Shown here: positions 8,577 through 17,380 of the stretch, piece after piece
How positions within the stretch are numbered: the first letter of the stretch is position 1
Layout: every line of letters starts with the position of its first letter
Source: Symbiodinium natans
Taxonomy: Eukaryota; Sar; Dinophyceae; Suessiales; Symbiodiniaceae
Direction of reading: 5' to 3'
Length of the DNA stretch: 45,044 nt
Assembly (NCBI GenBank): GCA_905221605.1
Contig: CAJNDS010000988.1
Span: 1 to 45,044, forward strand
Program-made: the position numbers and the translations under genes
The notes under the pieces: generated by a model
The model's input: the letters and a program-made list of their open reading frames with translations, nothing else
Told to the model about the DNA's origin: nothing
Database searches by the model: none

Positions 8577-11500
8577 ATGTCTGACCTTCCCCCGCAGGTG
8601 CTGACTCCTGCCCTTTGCACAGATGAGTCTCGCGATCTCCCCGCTTCAGGCCAACCTGTTCTGGAAGTTCGCGAACGGGCTAATCTTTCTCCTGCATACA
8701 GGCCCCTTGGTGAGCCCGTGTCTCTGCTCCCTAAGTCTCCTCCCTCCCCTAGGCCCCCGGTTGCTCCCTCCTTAAGCACCTCTGTTGTTCCCACTAGCAC
8801 TGCCGCGTCCGTCAGGTCACCTGGCTCTGCAAGTGACCTGCCACCCCAACCCGAGCCCTATGAGGGTTCGCTGGGGTCCGATGTGGGGCTTGTTGCTGGG
8901 TTTTGGGGGCTTCCAAGTTCCCCAAGAGCGCCCGTTCTTTTGCGTCCGAATTGCCATCCAAAAGAACGGACGGTTTCTGACAAAAGAACGGCGGAAAAAG
9001 GGCCCGGAATGGACCCGGTGGACCCCCATACCGAGCCCCGCCCTGAAGCACCTGTACGTGAAGCGACTGTGCAGGCGCCAGTCCGCGCTGATGATGCATC
9101 CTGTTCTGCCCCCAGGCCTGCTGTGGCTCTTGACTTACGTGAACAGCCTTCGCCCTGCCAGTGGGTCGTGGACGTGGCTCGTGCGGAGCATCTTGCCCGT
9201 GCCTCTGTCAACAGCCCTTCGCTTGACGCTGCCCGGCGCATTCTTTGCCTGCTTCCCTCTGAGGTCCCCGCACGGGGCCAAGCGCATAGCGCCTCTCACT
9301 CCTGGACCTGCGGCATGTGGACCTGGGGTGCCCGTGCGGGCGTTCGCGGCTTCACGAAACGTTTCCCCGCTGTGACACGTTTCTTTTGTGCTCTACTTCG
9401 CCAGCACTTCCCTGGCCACGCATTCACGAATGCTGCTGTGTTCACAAACCTGCGCGCGGAACCGCACGTTGACTCCTGCAACGTACCTGGTTTCCCCAAC
9501 CTGCTTCTGCCAATCAGCCTTTTCCGGGACGGCGACGTCTGGCAAGAATCTCCAGTTGGCCGTGTTCCGCTGGCAGGGCACGATGCCCTGGGCATACGGC
9601 TCCGCGTCAGTTTGGGGCCCCAGACCTTAGACGCCAGCCGCCTGCATGCCACACTCCCTTGGAAAGGCGTTCGGTGTTTGCTTGTGGGATATTGCCTTCA
9701 GGGTTGGGAGCGGCTGTCCGAGAAGGAACGACAGGAACTCCTTAGTTTGGGTTTCCTTAATCCCGGTTCCCTAGTCCAGCCTGCCCCTGTGCGGCCCCTC
9801 ACGCCCCCCACCCCGCCTTTAATTTTGGAGTTATTCTCCGGGTCTGGTCGCGTCACTGCGGCCCTGCGTGCACTTGGTTTTGAGGCTGTTGCCATTGACA
9901 AGGTCAAGAGCGTTGGGTGTGCCGCCCCGCCCTGGGTGCTCGATGTCTCTACGCCAGACGGCCTTGCCCAGCTGCTCCAACTTGTGCAAAACCCGCGCGT
10001 CTTGGGGTTGTTCGCCGCTCCGGCTTGTGGCACGTGTTCTCTGGCCCGTGGCATTCCGTGCTGGGACAGCCAGGGCAATCCGGTGCCTGTGCCCCGGCCT
10101 CTGCGGTCAGACCGTCACCCGGACGGTATGCCCGACCTCCCCCCCGGTGATGCTCGCCGTGTGCGCCTTGCAAACGAAAGCTACCTGGCGCTTCGACAGG
10201 CCGTGCGCCTGGGTGTGCAGCGTGGCATCTTGATTGCTGTGGAGAATCCGCGGTCATCCTTGTTTTGGAAGACTTCCTTTTGGCGCGACGTGGCTCCTGC
10301 TTTTCGCTATGTGGATCACCAGGCGTGCGCCTCTGGTGGCGACCGCCCCAAGTTCACCCGGATTGCCTACACGCACCCTTCTTTCGAGTCCTTGTGCAAG
10401 CTGTGTCCCGGCTGCCCTGCGCATGCGTCTTGGGGTGTCGACCCCGCGGCCCCCAACGGTTTCGCCACCAGTCGGGAGACCGCCTACCCTCGTCCCTTGG
10501 CTCATGCCATTGCGCAGTGCTTCGCGAGTGCCCTTCCCACTGTCGAGCCGCCGGGCCTCCAGCTTCCGGCGTTACGCAGCCTGGCTGGACTTCAACCAAA
10601 AGCTAGCAAGGTGCCAGCCTTGGTCCCGGAGTACAAGACCACTTGCGTGGTCCGGGGGCCTGCCGCCAGCCTGGTCCCGCCTTGCCAACCCATGCAACGC
10701 CTCGAGCAGGCTTGGCCGGTGCCTGCGGATTGTCAATGCAGCTTGAAGGTCATACCTCCCTATGCTCAGTTGCTGCGTCTCAGTCCGGTTAAAATGGGAA
10801 AGCAGGATGAGGAAACTCGTAGGCATGTTGAATTGGCGTGGGGCATTCCGTGGTCGCCAAGTGAATTCATTCAGTGTGCTTGCAAAGCTGTCCACCCTGT
10901 GGCCCAAGAAGCACAATTACCCAGCGAACTTCTTCAAGCCGTCGAAGTGAATTGCAATGCGACGACAGCGTCGGCCCTTGAAGGGAAGCGCACAGCTTGG
11001 TTTGAAAAATGGTTCAAACGGTGCTTGGAACTCAGGACAGACGAATGCAAACTCAAGGATGGCATGCATCCCGACGTCCGAGGCATCCTTGAACCTAAAA
11101 ACCTTCTTGTCTGGCGCGAAATCTTAGATGACCTCAACTACCCTGACAAAACTGTCATCGAGGAGGTGATTTCAGGGACCGTGTTGACTGGTGAAGTTCC
11201 GAGTACTGGGCTATTCAACCCTGTTTTCAAACCCGCGGCAATGTCCGAGGACTTGTTGCGAGACACCGCCGATGAGGGCAGGCACAGTGTCTTCCGGAGT
11301 GTTAAGTCGCAGGGTGATTTGCTTGACCAAGAAGTAAAGAAGCAAACCCTTGAAGAACTACAGAAAGGTTGGTTAGAAGGGCCCTTTGATCCGTCTGAGC
11401 TGCCTAACGGCTCAGTAGTTTCTCGCCGGTTCGGGATCCAGCAAGGGTCAAAGGTACGTCTGATAGACGACCTCAGTGCATCGCACGTCAACTCGTGTGT

Positions 11501-12824
11501 CCAAACAAATGAGTCTCCAAAGCCCCATTCCACCGACGTTCTTGCTGCACTTGCCATTCAGCTCATGAGGTCCACCAATGAGCCACTCTTGGGTCGTACC
11601 CATGATTTGAAAGCAGCATATCGACAGCTGGCGGTGTCCCAGAGTTCCGCTTGGTGCTCGTACGTTTGCATCTGGGACCATGAGCGTGCCGCCCCCGTGT
11701 GCTTCAGGCTCAAAGCGTTGCCTTTCGGCGCGTGCAGAAGCGTTTATTCGTTTCTGCGCGTAGTGCATAGCATCTGGTTCATAGGGACTGTTGGGTTAAG
11801 CCTCCCTTGGGTTTGCTATTTCGATGACTTCATCACGATTTGTTCGGGCAGCCTCGCACACAGCACTGACGCTACCATCAAGCGCTTATTCAAGCTCCTG
11901 GGCTGGACACTGTCCAGTGACGGAAAGAAGGACTTGCCGTTCAGGAGGTCTTTCGAAGCTCTTGGCATCGTCGTCGATTTAGAGGAGAGCGCGAACAAAG
12001 TTGTGAAGTTTGCAAACACCCCATCCAGGGTGAGCGAACTCTGTGGGTCCATTGGCGACATACTCGACGCTGGTTCCCTCAAACAGCCTCTGGCCTTGAG
12101 GTTGAGGGGACGCATGCAGTTTGCTGACAGTCAATTGTTTGGAAGGTCCGCTAGGATGTGCCTTAGACAAGTCACCAAGCACGCCTATAGTGATGTGTCC
12201 GATACCTTGTGTGAGGATTGCGTTTTCGCTCTGGACAGGTTCAGGAAGATGCTTCTGGAGCACAAACCCAGAGTCTTGAACGGATCTTTGCGGGAAAAAT
12301 TCGTCATCTTCACGGACGCCTGCTTCGACCCAGAGGCATCGGACTGGGCGTGTGGTATTGGTGGCCTGCTGTTCTCTGACAGAGGTAAACTCCTAGGTGC
12401 CTTTTCCGAGCAACTTGAGCGCTGGCAGATTGAAGCATTGACCGAGGGCTTTCGTAAGACGGTCATTTTTGAAGCTGAACTTTTGGCAGTTATCGTTTCG
12501 CAGCTTGTATGGGGACACGTCATCAGACATGCACCTGTGCTGTGGTTCGTTGATAACAATGCCTCCCGCGACATCGCGATTTCAGGCTGCACGAGGTCTG
12601 ACAATGCACAAGCGCTTCTAAATGTCTTGCTGGAGAGCGAGGAGCAGTTCGATGTCAAAGCATGGTACGCCAGGGTTCCTTCTCCGTCTAACCCTGCTGA
12701 CCATCCCTCTCGAACAAAGCTGGAGTCCTACGTTCATGGCAACACTTTGGTTGGTGCAGTTGACGTCCGTCAAACCCTTAAGGCTGTTTTCGAAAACTTC
12801 TTAAGGAAAAAGGTAAAAAGGTGA
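8577..12824 (+). CDS. Pol: 2OG-oxygenase-like, C5-methyltransferase-like, RT and RNase H
   Basis: 1415 residues from ATG 8577. Residues 1-230 are Pro/Ser-rich. Residues ~250-385 resemble a 2OG-Fe(II) oxygenase: His297-x-Asp299 in EPHVDSCN, distal His357 in SRLHATLPW, Arg366 in GVRCLL. Residues ~415-640 resemble a C5-DNA methyltransferase: SAM motif LELFSGSGRVTAAL (from 417), Cys484 in AAPACGTCS at the place of the catalytic PC, and ENP (Glu556) for ENV. RT follows: Asp1010 in DLKAAYRQL, YFDDF with Asp1083/Asp1084. RNase H: Asp1247, Glu1301, Asp1326 and Asp1375 in NPADHPSR. RT and RNase H are secure; the methyltransferase is probable; the oxygenase rests on four residues. DIRS elements often carry a methyltransferase-like domain after RNase H; here it precedes RT. 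Confidence 0.8.
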   Translation: MSDLPPQVLTPALCTDESRDLPASGQPVLEVRERANLSPAYRPLGEPVSLLPKSPPSPRPPVAPSLSTSVVPTSTAASVRSPGSASDLPPQPEPYEGSLGSDVGLVAGFWGLPSSPRAPVLLRPNCHPKERTVSDKRTAEKGPGMDPVDPHTEPRPEAPVREATVQAPVRADDASCSAPRPAVALDLREQPSPCQWVVDVARAEHLARASVNSPSLDAARRILCLLPSEVPARGQAHSASHSWTCGMWTWGARAGVRGFTKRFPAVTRFFCALLRQHFPGHAFTNAAVFTNLRAEPHVDSCNVPGFPNLLLPISLFRDGDVWQESPVGRVPLAGHDALGIRLRVSLGPQTLDASRLHATLPWKGVRCLLVGYCLQGWERLSEKERQELLSLGFLNPGSLVQPAPVRPLTPPTPPLILELFSGSGRVTAALRALGFEAVAIDKVKSVGCAAPPWVLDVSTPDGLAQLLQLVQNPRVLGLFAAPACGTCSLARGIPCWDSQGNPVPVPRPLRSDRHPDGMPDLPPGDARRVRLANESYLALRQAVRLGVQRGILIAVENPRSSLFWKTSFWRDVAPAFRYVDHQACASGGDRPKFTRIAYTHPSFESLCKLCPGCPAHASWGVDPAAPNGFATSRETAYPRPLAHAIAQCFASALPTVEPPGLQLPALRSLAGLQPKASKVPALVPEYKTTCVVRGPAASLVPPCQPMQRLEQAWPVPADCQCSLKVIPPYAQLLRLSPVKMGKQDEETRRHVELAWGIPWSPSEFIQCACKAVHPVAQEAQLPSELLQAVEVNCNATTASALEGKRTAWFEKWFKRCLELRTDECKLKDGMHPDVRGILEPKNLLVWREILDDLNYPDKTVIEEVISGTVLTGEVPSTGLFNPVFKPAAMSEDLLRDTADEGRHSVFRSVKSQGDLLDQEVKKQTLEELQKGWLEGPFDPSELPNGSVVSRRFGIQQGSKVRLIDDLSASHVNSCVQTNESPKPHSTDVLAALAIQLMRSTNEPLLGRTHDLKAAYRQLAVSQSSAWCSYVCIWDHERAAPVCFRLKALPFGACRSVYSFLRVVHSIWFIGTVGLSLPWVCYFDDFITICSGSLAHSTDATIKRLFKLLGWTLSSDGKKDLPFRRSFEALGIVVDLEESANKVVKFANTPSRVSELCGSIGDILDAGSLKQPLALRLRGRMQFADSQLFGRSARMCLRQVTKHAYSDVSDTLCEDCVFALDRFRKMLLEHKPRVLNGSLREKFVIFTDACFDPEASDWACGIGGLLFSDRGKLLGAFSEQLERWQIEALTEGFRKTVIFEAELLAVIVSQLVWGHVIRHAPVLWFVDNNASRDIAISGCTRSDNAQALLNVLLESEEQFDVKAWYARVPSPSNPADHPSRTKLESYVHGNTLVGAVDVRQTLKAVFENFLRKKVKR

Positions 12825-12838
12825 AAGTCGGATAATGT

Positions 12839-13099
12839 GGGGAGTCAGTGCTGGGTTCGTATTGCAACTTTGCATGAGGTGCCAAGTAGATCTACACAGG
12901 CTTTCCAAGGCAGAAGGTTTGTCCTTGCGTGGCATGAGGCCCGCATGTGCATGCTTGCCCACGCTTCCACGTGAAAAAAAAAAGGAATGTCCGAGTGAGT
13001 GCGTTACTGTAAGCGTTGCGCTCTCTGAACCACACCAAGTGTAGGCTCATGTGTCTTTGTTCTTTGTTGGCTTAAAGGTAAGCTTGAGTGGAGCACGAA
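12839..13099 (+). repeat. split direct repeat B1
   Basis: 261 bp beginning GGGGAGTCAGTGCTGGG, 14 nt after the Pol stop. It is repeated at 13413-13673 with one substitution (GAGTGG versus GAGCGG). An A-run of about ten sits in the middle of both copies. It carries no gene. Near-identity of the copies suggests a young element or ongoing gene conversion. Confidence 0.75.
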
Positions 13100-13287
13100 G
13101 CTTGCTGTCAACTTGTTGATAGCGCCTTCGTGAGGAGCGAACGCTTAGGTTGCCTGCAACCGTGCCTTTAAGAAAAACAAAAAGAGTTTTCACAGTGCTT
13201 TCAAAATTTTCTGCATGCCCATCTTTCATGTTCTCTCTGCATGTCACCTTGACAGCTTGTATGCAGTCTTCATGCCCGGTAACAGTG
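13100..13287 (+). other. spacer between B1 and A2
   Basis: 188 nt with no ORF, unlike anything near A1 or after B2. In a canonical split-direct-repeat element B1 and A2 touch, so this stretch is either part of A or B that the terminal copies have lost, or an insertion. Confidence 0.4.
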
Positions 13288-13321
13288 GCTGACAGCTGAG
13301 AGATGCAGAAAATTTTCTTTG
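13288..13321 (+). repeat. split direct repeat A2
   Basis: 34-nt internal copy of A1 with one mismatch, located between B1 and B2 as expected for PAT-type elements. The sequences flanking A1 and A2 differ on both sides. Confidence 0.6.
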
Positions 13322-13412
13322 CCCGCCCGCCCATCCCAGTGGGTGTGACCGATCCGTGCCTGACGGATCCCGCCTGTGGATCTTCTTCTGCCTGCATGGC
13401 TTCCCTCATCCG

Positions 13413-13673
13413 GGGGAGTCAGTGCTGGGTTCGTATTGCAACTTTGCATGAGGTGCCAAGTAGATCTACACAGGCTTTCCAAGGCAGAAGGTTTGTCCTT
13501 GCGTGGCATGAGGCCCGCATGTGCATGCTTGCCCACGCTTCCACGTGAAAAAAAAAAGGAATGTCCGAGTGAGTGCGTTACTGTAAGCGTTGCGCTCTCT
13601 GAACCACACCAAGTGTAGGCTCATGTGTCTTTGTTCTTTGTTGGCTTAAAGGTAAGCTTGAGCGGAGCACGAA
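13413..13673 (+). repeat. split direct repeat B2 (right end of DIRS-like element)
   Basis: Second copy of the 261-bp B repeat. Similarity to B1 stops at 13673/13099. Immediately to the right an open reading frame of another kind is already under way, so the element end falls inside or against a 5'-truncated gene. Confidence 0.7.
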
Positions 13674-16360
13674 ATTTTGTGTACAGGCAATATGCCTCTA
13701 GGGACGAGCAATGTAGAGTCTGCCTACGCAAACAAACAGGGAAAGAGCTCTGGTATGACAATGGGTTCGGCAGCATGCCAGTCTGCAAACTCTGTCATCT
13801 CAACCAAAGCTGCCCTGATGACCTTGCCCAGGCCATCAGCTGCATGCTGCCTTGCTGTGATGTTAACCAAGCACCACTCCTGCAATGTGCGGCAATGCCT
13901 GGTGCTCCGGCTAGAACTATTACTTACAGAGCAGCTATACCCAATGAGCACCAGTGTACTTTCATCCAAAGCCACTGCCTGCTCTGTGGGCTGGGAGCAA
14001 ACACAACAGAGCATTGGCTTACGGCTTGTGTGGTCACCAAAGCCTCCCTCTTTATTGTCCTAGTCACATTGGGATATGCTGGCACTGCCTCGTTTGACTC
14101 CCTGTGTCACACTGCCCTTCCTAAGATCAATGTTGAGGGAGGGATTGACAAGAAATTCTGTGCCGTCCTATTAGCATGGATTGCGACCATAAGAAGATAT
14201 ACTATGGAACAGCAATGCACCTGGCACCCTGGATGGTGTGAGACACCGCAACGGGCAAAACACATCAGTAACATACCCAAGCTCGCGTCACGTCTTTGGA
14301 ATACCATCCCGAGGATGTTACTTCCCAAAGCATTACCGGCATGGTGGGTTGACACGGAACGCTGCAAGCCCTGTTGCAACGACGGAGGACTCCATATTGA
14401 GGTCAAGCATCCCCTTTCTGCCTTAATTAAAGCAAGCGCCCAAGGTGTTACCGTCTCCCCCAGGAATGCCAATATAGGGGATGTCTTAGCAACATTAGAT
14501 GCACAGCATTACTTGCTTGCACCTATGTATCAACAGACCCTTGGCGTCCCTAATGTTGCTCTATGGCCTAAAATGTGTCATTGCGGCAATCTGCACCTTA
14601 AAGTTACGGCATTAAGGCCAATCCCTGCAGGTACTCCACTTATTGTTGAGTTAAAACCTGTCAAAGATACCCACCTTGTTGCTCAATTTGACGGCAGCTG
14701 CCACGTGCAAGAAGGTATCGGTGGTGCGGGTGGTATCGTATGGTCGCCCGGACCAGTCCCGGTAATTCTTGAAACGATTGCCATCCCACTCCAGCCTTGT
14801 CCAGATTCTATGTTTGCGGAAATATGCGCCGCTGACGCAACGTTAGACAAGGCATTATCTCTAGCTGCTAGCAATCAAATTAGGGAGGTTATCCTTCAGG
14901 GCGACTGCATCAACATTGTAAAGCACTTTGCTGGTGCCTTGAGACTACATAGGGAAGACCTAGTGCGAAAACTGGACAACATGTGGCAAAAGTTAACGCA
15001 CACACCCATTACAGTGCATTGGTCATACGCCCCTCGCGTCGGCAACAAAGTCGCTGATCACCTGGCAGGAATCGCTGCTAACAGTCTCCGCTACGAAGCA
15101 CCCCTTCATGAAGATGTCTTCTTTGACTCGGGTGAGGGTCAGCCTCATATGCAAATAAACACTGAGTGCTTTCCGCCTATTCTGTTGCCTTCCAAGCAAT
15201 GGCACCTGCAAGCTATACAGGACTTGCATTCCGGAGCTGAAATTATTTCTCTTGAGGCCCCCCCACTTTGGAATCCGGAACTGCTTTTGCGGTTTTGCCT
15301 CTACAATCGGATCAAGCCTCCCCCCGAGCTTGATACAACGTGGCCAGGGCTGGTCCAGTATCGAAGGCCATCTTTGCACCCACAGGGTAGATATTATGCC
15401 ATGGTCCAGTATCGAAGGCCATCTTTGCACCCACAGGGTAGATATTATGCCATACGGCACTGGCAAACGAGTAAAAGGCTAACACGTTTCTTGGCCATCG
15501 GACCGAACGCAATTGAAATCGACATGAAAGGTGCGCATTATACGCTTTTGCGCCTCCTTACATGTCACAGCCCTACTCACCCACCCCTCCCAACGTTGCT
15601 TGAAGCCAGGGAGCTATTTAGTAGTCACCTTGCACGCGCGCCCAAAGCACAAACAGTGCAAACCAAGCACTTGTTGCAAAGAGCAGTTGGAATGGACAGC
15701 AATGCTTTCCTTCGGCATGTTTATGAAGGTAGTATTGCTGCTTATGCCATCCCCCCTGCCTTGGCAAGTTTTCTTGCACATTTGGTGCAGGCTAAAGCTA
15801 CCCTCCAGGTTATGATCCAGCAAGGAATCCCTTTTTACCAACCGGATGCAAGGGTCAACAACAGGAATTGGGCAACTTTTGCACTTGAAGCTGCGGAAAG
15901 CTTCGTAATGCGAAAAGGGCTCGCTGCAATGCTCCCGTACTGCGCAGGCACAGTGCTTTGGGTACATGACGGGGTGTACGTCAAAAATAGAAACGCAGTT
16001 TCACCCTTCATCGAAGGGGCTACTGAAGCGTTAGTTCAGCTCATCCAGGTGGGGCAGCGCTGTCATCCACAGGTCACACCTAACCAGGAATTTGCTAACC
16101 TACAAGATGTCTTTGCTATTACCACCACGAAGAGTGAATTTAATGCGGCAGTTGATGCGTTAAACGCTGCGGGTATCGCGTGTCATAGCCCTGCTCTCCC
16201 AAAGCACCCAAAGGCAACCACCAACAGGGTGTCCAAGCGCCTTATCCTGGAAGTTCAGGATATACTAGAGGTCGAGAGGCAAAGAGACGATAAAAGGAGA
16301 CGCGTTGATGTTACAGCTGTTCCGCGTAGGGGATTGTGGGTAACACCCCCCTCGTTGTGA
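13619..16360 (+). CDS. zinc finger / RNase HI / family-A polymerase-like protein, 5'-truncated
   Basis: Open from 13619 with no ATG before 13775; element-independent sequence starts at 13674. Numbering is from the GTG at 13625. An N-terminal Cys cluster (CRVC, CKLC) is followed by CLLCG-x6-TEHWLTAC, like the zinc-binding post-RT region of LINE proteins. RNase HI: Asp356 (FDGSC), Glu399, Asp427 (QGDC), Asp478 (VADHLAG). The C-terminal part follows the layout of family-A DNA polymerases: GRYYA...Q...R, then IEIDMKGAHYTLLRLL (Asp633, motif A-like), KHLLQRAVG, then VLWVHDGVYV (Asp782, motif C-like, normally VHDE). The polymerase call is my inference from motif order. A 51-bp tandem duplication precedes motif A. 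No RT palm is seen, so its upstream part may be missing. Confidence 0.6.
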   Translation, partial: AHVSLFFVGLKVSLSGARNFVYRQYASRDEQCRVCLRKQTGKELWYDNGFGSMPVCKLCHLNQSCPDDLAQAISCMLPCCDVNQAPLLQCAAMPGAPARTITYRAAIPNEHQCTFIQSHCLLCGLGANTTEHWLTACVVTKASLFIVLVTLGYAGTASFDSLCHTALPKINVEGGIDKKFCAVLLAWIATIRRYTMEQQCTWHPGWCETPQRAKHISNIPKLASRLWNTIPRMLLPKALPAWWVDTERCKPCCNDGGLHIEVKHPLSALIKASAQGVTVSPRNANIGDVLATLDAQHYLLAPMYQQTLGVPNVALWPKMCHCGNLHLKVTALRPIPAGTPLIVELKPVKDTHLVAQFDGSCHVQEGIGGAGGIVWSPGPVPVILETIAIPLQPCPDSMFAEICAADATLDKALSLAASNQIREVILQGDCINIVKHFAGALRLHREDLVRKLDNMWQKLTHTPITVHWSYAPRVGNKVADHLAGIAANSLRYEAPLHEDVFFDSGEGQPHMQINTECFPPILLPSKQWHLQAIQDLHSGAEIISLEAPPLWNPELLLRFCLYNRIKPPPELDTTWPGLVQYRRPSLHPQGRYYAMVQYRRPSLHPQGRYYAIRHWQTSKRLTRFLAIGPNAIEIDMKGAHYTLLRLLTCHSPTHPPLPTLLEARELFSSHLARAPKAQTVQTKHLLQRAVGMDSNAFLRHVYEGSIAAYAIPPALASFLAHLVQAKATLQVMIQQGIPFYQPDARVNNRNWATFALEAAESFVMRKGLAAMLPYCAGTVLWVHDGVYVKNRNAVSPFIEGATEALVQLIQVGQRCHPQVTPNQEFANLQDVFAITTTKSEFNAAVDALNAAGIACHSPALPKHPKATTNRVSKRLILEVQDILEVERQRDDKRRRVDVTAVPRRGLWVTPPSL
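15351..15452 (+). repeat. in-frame 51-bp tandem duplication
   Basis: Two identical 51-nt units (15351-15401, 15402-15452) inside the polymerase-like ORF. They double a 17-residue block containing YRRPSLHPQGRYYA, the segment that would correspond to the conserved GR box before motif A. Being exact and in frame, it is recent and tolerated, or an assembly artefact. Confidence 0.9.
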
Positions 16361-16452
16361 TGCGTGTAGTCCCCATTTCAACCACCCTCCCTCTTTCGTG
16401 ATGGCGGCACCTTTGGCTCAGACCAGTTGTGAACGCCCGGGCACAACCAAAC

Positions 16453-17061
16453 ATGCTGGCCGCCACACGCTGCCTCCTGGCTTGGCGTTACCATGAAGCC
16501 ATTGGTAGTCATTCCAGCACAGCTGACTTCGAACTCACAGTCCTCCCTGCTGCAGCGGGAGCGATCCTCGTGGCTCTCTTAGAGGAAAGCAAGTCGAACG
16601 AAGCCCTTTCCCCGTACCATAAGGATCGTTTATATCGAGGCGTCTCCTTTGGTAATCCACTGATCATTCACGAGATTGTCGAAGATCTGGATGAGGAAAA
16701 ACTCCTACTTGCATGGACTCTCATTGAAGTCATTGCAAGGCTGGACGCTGCCACTCAACCTCGCGCTACCGTGTCAATGCTATGGAAAATAAGTGCACCA
16801 AATCTCCGTGCCATCTCGTGCGTTGGAGAACGTGCGCTTGCCCAATCACTTTCGGAGCACTTTTCTTTGACCCCCAAGTGGTCTTCACGAGTTGTCGGGG
16901 CTTTAATCGGGCACAAAACTGGATGGGGTAGGGTAGAGGCATTGCTCCAGGTCTTAACGCCAAGAGCAACAGTCATTGCCCGTGAACTGTGTGAGTGTGA
17001 ACAATTCCCCTATCACTTCTTTGGCCGTGGTAGTCATACCTTGTTTCTTCTCACACAATAG
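16453..17061 (+). CDS. hypothetical helical protein
   Basis: 202 residues from ATG 16453; the frame extends to a GTG at 16429. Composition is Leu/Ala/Glu-rich with predicted long helices (for example DLDEEKLLLAWTLIEVIARL) and a basic C-terminal part with scattered Cys. No catalytic motif, signal peptide or membrane segment is seen. It follows the polymerase-like ORF by 92 nt on the same strand. Not recognised. A distant resemblance in composition to the protein at 21522 (LLLAW helices) is too weak to call homology. Confidence 0.4.
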   Translation: MLAATRCLLAWRYHEAIGSHSSTADFELTVLPAAAGAILVALLEESKSNEALSPYHKDRLYRGVSFGNPLIIHEIVEDLDEEKLLLAWTLIEVIARLDAATQPRATVSMLWKISAPNLRAISCVGERALAQSLSEHFSLTPKWSSRVVGALIGHKTGWGRVEALLQVLTPRATVIARELCECEQFPYHFFGRGSHTLFLLTQ

Positions 17062-17380
17062 ATCCAGAGCCACGTTATTGGCTCTAATGCCCCTGGCTGG
17101 ACCCACCTCACTTTGGCCATCTGTTCGCAGACAGTGGAGCTATGTGCCAATGTGTCCACTGAGTGAGGGTGTGGTTGCCCCTTGTACTTTGTGCTCGGTG
17201 GGCTTTATTGCCGCTTATGGCACTCGTACCTTTACGTGCTCCTCTGTTATTTGCTTCGTTGTTTGATCACTGCTAACATTGTGATCACCTACCCCTCCCC
17301 ATCCGAATATAGTTGGCACATGCGTGACAGTTATTTTGCTCAAGCGCTCGTTATGGGAGCACTGACCCTTAACCCGCGCA
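17062..17380 (+). other. intergenic stretch
   Basis: 319 nt, mixed composition, with short frames only. No promoter motif, repeat or structured RNA is recognised. Confidence 0.4.

Larger units (their letters stand above)
4269..13673 (+). mobile_element. DIRS/PAT-like tyrosine-recombinase retrotransposon
   Basis: The element encodes a tyrosine recombinase instead of a DDE integrase, a Gag-like zinc-finger protein and an RT/RNase H Pol with a methyltransferase-like domain, the gene set of the DIRS group. Its repeats appear in the order A1 (4269-4302), ORFs, B1 (12839-13099), A2 (13288-13321), B2 (13413-13673), matching the split direct repeats described for PAT and Ngaro elements. Departures are the recombinase gene placed first, and B1 and A2 being 188 nt apart rather than abutting. 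All three main ORFs are open, so the copy may be recent. Confidence 0.75.

Noticed and set aside
9700-10530. Methyltransferase-like segment read as an N6-adenine (DPPY-type) enzyme
   Set aside because: No DPPY/NPPY motif is found, while a Cys at the PC position and an ENP fit the cytosine-C5 type better.
12835-13044. 69-codon ORF in repeat B, repeated as part of an 80-codon ORF in B2
   Set aside because: It is duplicated simply because the repeat is; composition and length do not suggest a protein.
14000-14060. LINE reverse transcriptase in the 13.6-kb ORF
   Set aside because: Only the post-RT zinc motif and RNase H are visible; there is no RT palm (no xxDD box) upstream within the frame.
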